Shown here: positions 61,905 to 64,000 of the stretch, in pieces | How positions within the stretch are numbered: the first letter of the stretch is position 1 | Layout: each line of letters begins with the position of its first letter | Source: Ptiloglossa arizonensis | Lineage: Eukaryota > Arthropoda > Insecta > Hymenoptera > Colletidae | Assembly: GCF_051014685.1 (NCBI RefSeq) | Contig: NW_027478395.1 | Span: 372,001 to 436,000, forward strand | Direction: 5' to 3' | Length of the DNA stretch: 64,000 nt | Made by a program: the position numbers and the translations under genes | The notes under the pieces: generated by a model | What the model saw: only the letters and a program-made list of their open reading frames with translations | The model's database searches: none | Told to the model about the DNA's origin: nothing

Positions 61905-64000
61905 GCTGCTGCAAACGCTTAACCCGAATGGCCTAGGGTCTAAATACACATACCGTTGTAATCGGGCGAGTTTCTACTTTCAGAGGCAATAGGAATTTTT
62001 GGGGTAGGTCAATCCGTTCGCGAGATATGGGAGTTTGAAGCCAAGAAATGGTTGAGAAGGAAAAAAATTGTTCGCAATTCTGCTGCTTCAAACGTTTGAC
62101 CAGAATGGCCTAGGGAAAAAATACACATACCGTTGTAATCGGGCGAGTTTCTACTTTCACATGCGATAGGAATTTTTGGGTTAGGTCAATCTGTTCTCGA
62201 GATATGGGAGTTTGAAGCCAAGAAATGGTTGTGAAGGAAAAAATTTTTTCGCCATTCTGCTGCTCCAAACGCTTAACCAGAATGGCCTAGGGAAAAAATA
62301 CACATACCGTTGTAATCGGGCGAGTTTCTACTTTCAGATGCAATAGGAATTTTTGGGTTAGGTCATTCCGTTCGCTAGATATGGGAGTTTGAAGCTAAGA
62401 AATGGTTGAGGAGACAACAAATTTTTCGCACTTCTGCTGCTCCAAACGCTTAACCAGAATGGACTAGGGAAAAAATACGCATACCGTTGTAATCGGGCGA
62501 GTTTCTACATTCTGATGCAACAGGAATTTTTGGGTTAGGTCAATCCGTTCGCCAGACATGAGAGTTTGAACCTAAGAAATGGTTGAGAAGACAACAAATT
62601 TTTCGCGATTCTGCTGCTCCAAACGCTTAACCAGAATGGATTAGGGAAAAAATACGCATACCGTTCTAATCGGGTGAGTTTCTACTTTCTGATGCAACAG
62701 GAATTTTTGGGTTAGGTCAATCCGTTCGCCAGACATGGGAGTTTGAAGCTAAGAAATGTTTGACAAGACAACAAATTTTTCGCAATTCTGCTGCTCCAAA
62801 CGCTTAACCAGAATGGCCTAGGGAAAAAATACGCATACCGTTGTAATCGGGCGAGTTTCTACTTTCAGATACAACAGGAATTTTTGGGTTAGGTCAATCC
62901 GTTCGCGAGATATTGCAGTTTGAAGCCAAGAAATGGTTGAGAAGGAAAAAATTTTTCGCAATTCTGCTGCTCCAAACGCTTAACCAGAATATCCTGGGGA
63001 AAAAATACACATACCGCTGTAATCGGGCTAGTTTCTACTTTCAGATGCCATCGGAATTTTTGGGTTAGGTCAATCCGTTTGCGAGATATGGGAGTTTGTA
63101 GCTAAGAAATGGTTTAGAAGACAACAAATTTTTCGCACTTCTGCTGCTGCAAACGCTTAACCCGAATGGCCTAGGGACTAAATACACATACCGTTGTAAT
63201 CGGGCGAGTTTCTACTTTCAGAGGCAATAGGAATTTTTGGGGTAGGTCAATCCGTTCGCGAGATATGGGAGTTTGAAGCCAAGAAATGGTTGAGAAGGAA
63301 AAAAATTGTTCGCAATTCTGCTGCTTCAAACGTTTGACCAGAATGGCCTAGGGAAAAAATACACATACCGTTGTAATCGGGCGAGTTTCTACTTTCACAT
63401 GCGATAGGAATTTTTGGGTTAGGTCAATCTGTTCTCGAGATATGGGAGTTTGAAGCCAAGAAATGGTTGTGAAGGAAAAAAATTTTTCGCCATTCTGCTG
63501 CTCCAAACGCTTAACCAGAATGGCCTAGGGAAAAAATACACATACCGTTGTAATCGGGCGAGTTTCTACTTTCAGATGCAATAGGAATTTTTGGGTTAGG
63601 TCAATCCGTTCGCTAGATATGGGAGTTTGAAGCTAAGAAATGGTTGAGGAGACAACAAATTTTTCGCACTTCTGCTGCTCCAAACGCTTAACCAGAATGG
63701 ACTAGGGAAAAAATACGCATACCGTTGTAATCGGGCGAGTTTCTACATTCTGATGCAACAGGAATTTTTGGGTTAGGTCAATCCGTTCGCAAGATATGAG
63801 CGTTTGAAGCTAAGAAATGGTTGAGAAGACAACAAATTTTTCGCGATTCTGCTGCTCCAAACGCTTAACCAGAATGGCCTAGGGAAAAAATACGCATACC
63901 GTTGTAATCGGGCGAGCTTCTACTTTCAGATGCAATCGGAATTTTTGGGTTAGGTCAATCCGTTTGCGAGATATGGGAGTTTGAAGCCAAAAAATGGTTG
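61905..64000 (+). repeat. Terminal region with a 7-monomer duplication
   Basis: About 61905-62545 matches about 63143-63783 at an offset of 1238 bp (7 monomers minus 1). Tags are ctgctgctgcaaacgc (61911/63149), aaattgttcgc (62068/63306), ttcaaacgtttgacc, actttcacatgcg, ttcgctagat and ctacattctgatgc. Copies part at cgccagacatgag against cgcaagatatgagc. The window ends 18 bp into a monomer starting at 63983, so the array continues beyond it. Confidence 0.82.

Larger units (their letters stand above)
1..64000 (+). repeat. 177-bp satellite DNA array, HOR-organised
   Basis: A single tandem repeat fills the window. Landmarks such as the start motif gaagccaagaaatgg recur at 1, 178, 355, 532, 709 and 886, a spacing of exactly 177 bp, and the pattern continues to a partial monomer beginning at 63983. 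All copies lie in one orientation. Conserved landmarks in each monomer are an A/T tract near base 30, a tggcctaggg segment near 70, accgttgtaatcggg near 93, gagtttctacttt near 110, gaatttttgggttagg near 134 and caatccgttcgcgagatat near 151. Monomer types T and Y are 176 bp, which explains why block lengths fall slightly short of multiples of 177. No unique sequence interrupts the array. Nucleosome-sized monomers and higher-order structure are typical of centromeric or pericentromeric satellites, but that location is inferred. The family is not one I can name. Confidence 0.98.

Noticed and set aside
1..64000. CRISPR-like array of direct repeats
   Set aside because: There are no unique spacers between repeats. 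The whole 177-bp unit repeats with graded divergence, and the unit and array size are far outside CRISPR arrays.
1..64000. Embedded transposon, LTR, rRNA or tRNA gene
   Set aside because: The 177-bp period carries on throughout with only one- or two-base changes. No stretch was seen that departs from the monomer, so there is no insertion, target-site duplication or RNA gene.

Overview
The whole 64 kb window is one uninterrupted tandem satellite DNA array. The basic monomer is about 177 bp (some types 176 or 175 bp), about 43% GC when counted in the first monomer. All copies are head-to-tail in one orientation. About 362 monomers fit between base 1 and the last monomer start at 63983, an average spacing of about 176.7 bp. 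I found no protein-coding gene, RNA gene, transposon, unique spacer or array edge. The organism cannot be named. The unit size, the large size of the array and the layered repeat structure point to a eukaryotic heterochromatic, possibly centromeric or pericentromeric, locus recovered in a long-read assembly. I do not recognise the monomer as a named satellite family.

Monomers fall into roughly ten sequence types, labelled here P, Q, R, S, T, U, V, W, X and Y. Each is defined by linked diagnostic bases, and the types differ from each other by several percent or more. The types follow one another in recurring orders, so the array has higher-order repeat (HOR) structure. Copies of a multi-monomer block are nearly identical (only a few differences seen over 2-5 kb), while neighbouring monomers differ much more.

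Layout. 1-5106 is repeated at 12904-18717, with a 4-monomer length difference. 2123-10138 holds a 17-monomer HOR (2123-5127), a 14-monomer copy with three monomers missing (5128-7601) and a partial third copy (7602-10138). 10139-12903 and 18718-21388 are mosaics of shared blocks. 21389-26875 is a tandem pair of 16- and 15-monomer units. 26876-35711 is a more mixed stretch. 35712-37655 is a 5-monomer unit followed by the same unit with one duplicated T monomer. 37656-41897 is a clean pair of 12-monomer units (2121 bp each). 41898-57342 is a nested mosaic with exact offsets of 2826, 2118 and 5297 bp (16, 12 and 30 monomers). 57343-64000 is the most irregular part, with variants not seen elsewhere and two local duplications.

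The block offsets are close to whole numbers of monomers, and the breakpoints I placed fall inside well-conserved parts of the monomer. This fits growth by unequal crossing-over or conversion between aligned monomers. Each monomer also carries a 17-bp stretch partly resembling the mammalian CENP-B box, altered in particular monomer types. Whether this array is centromeric cannot be decided from sequence alone.
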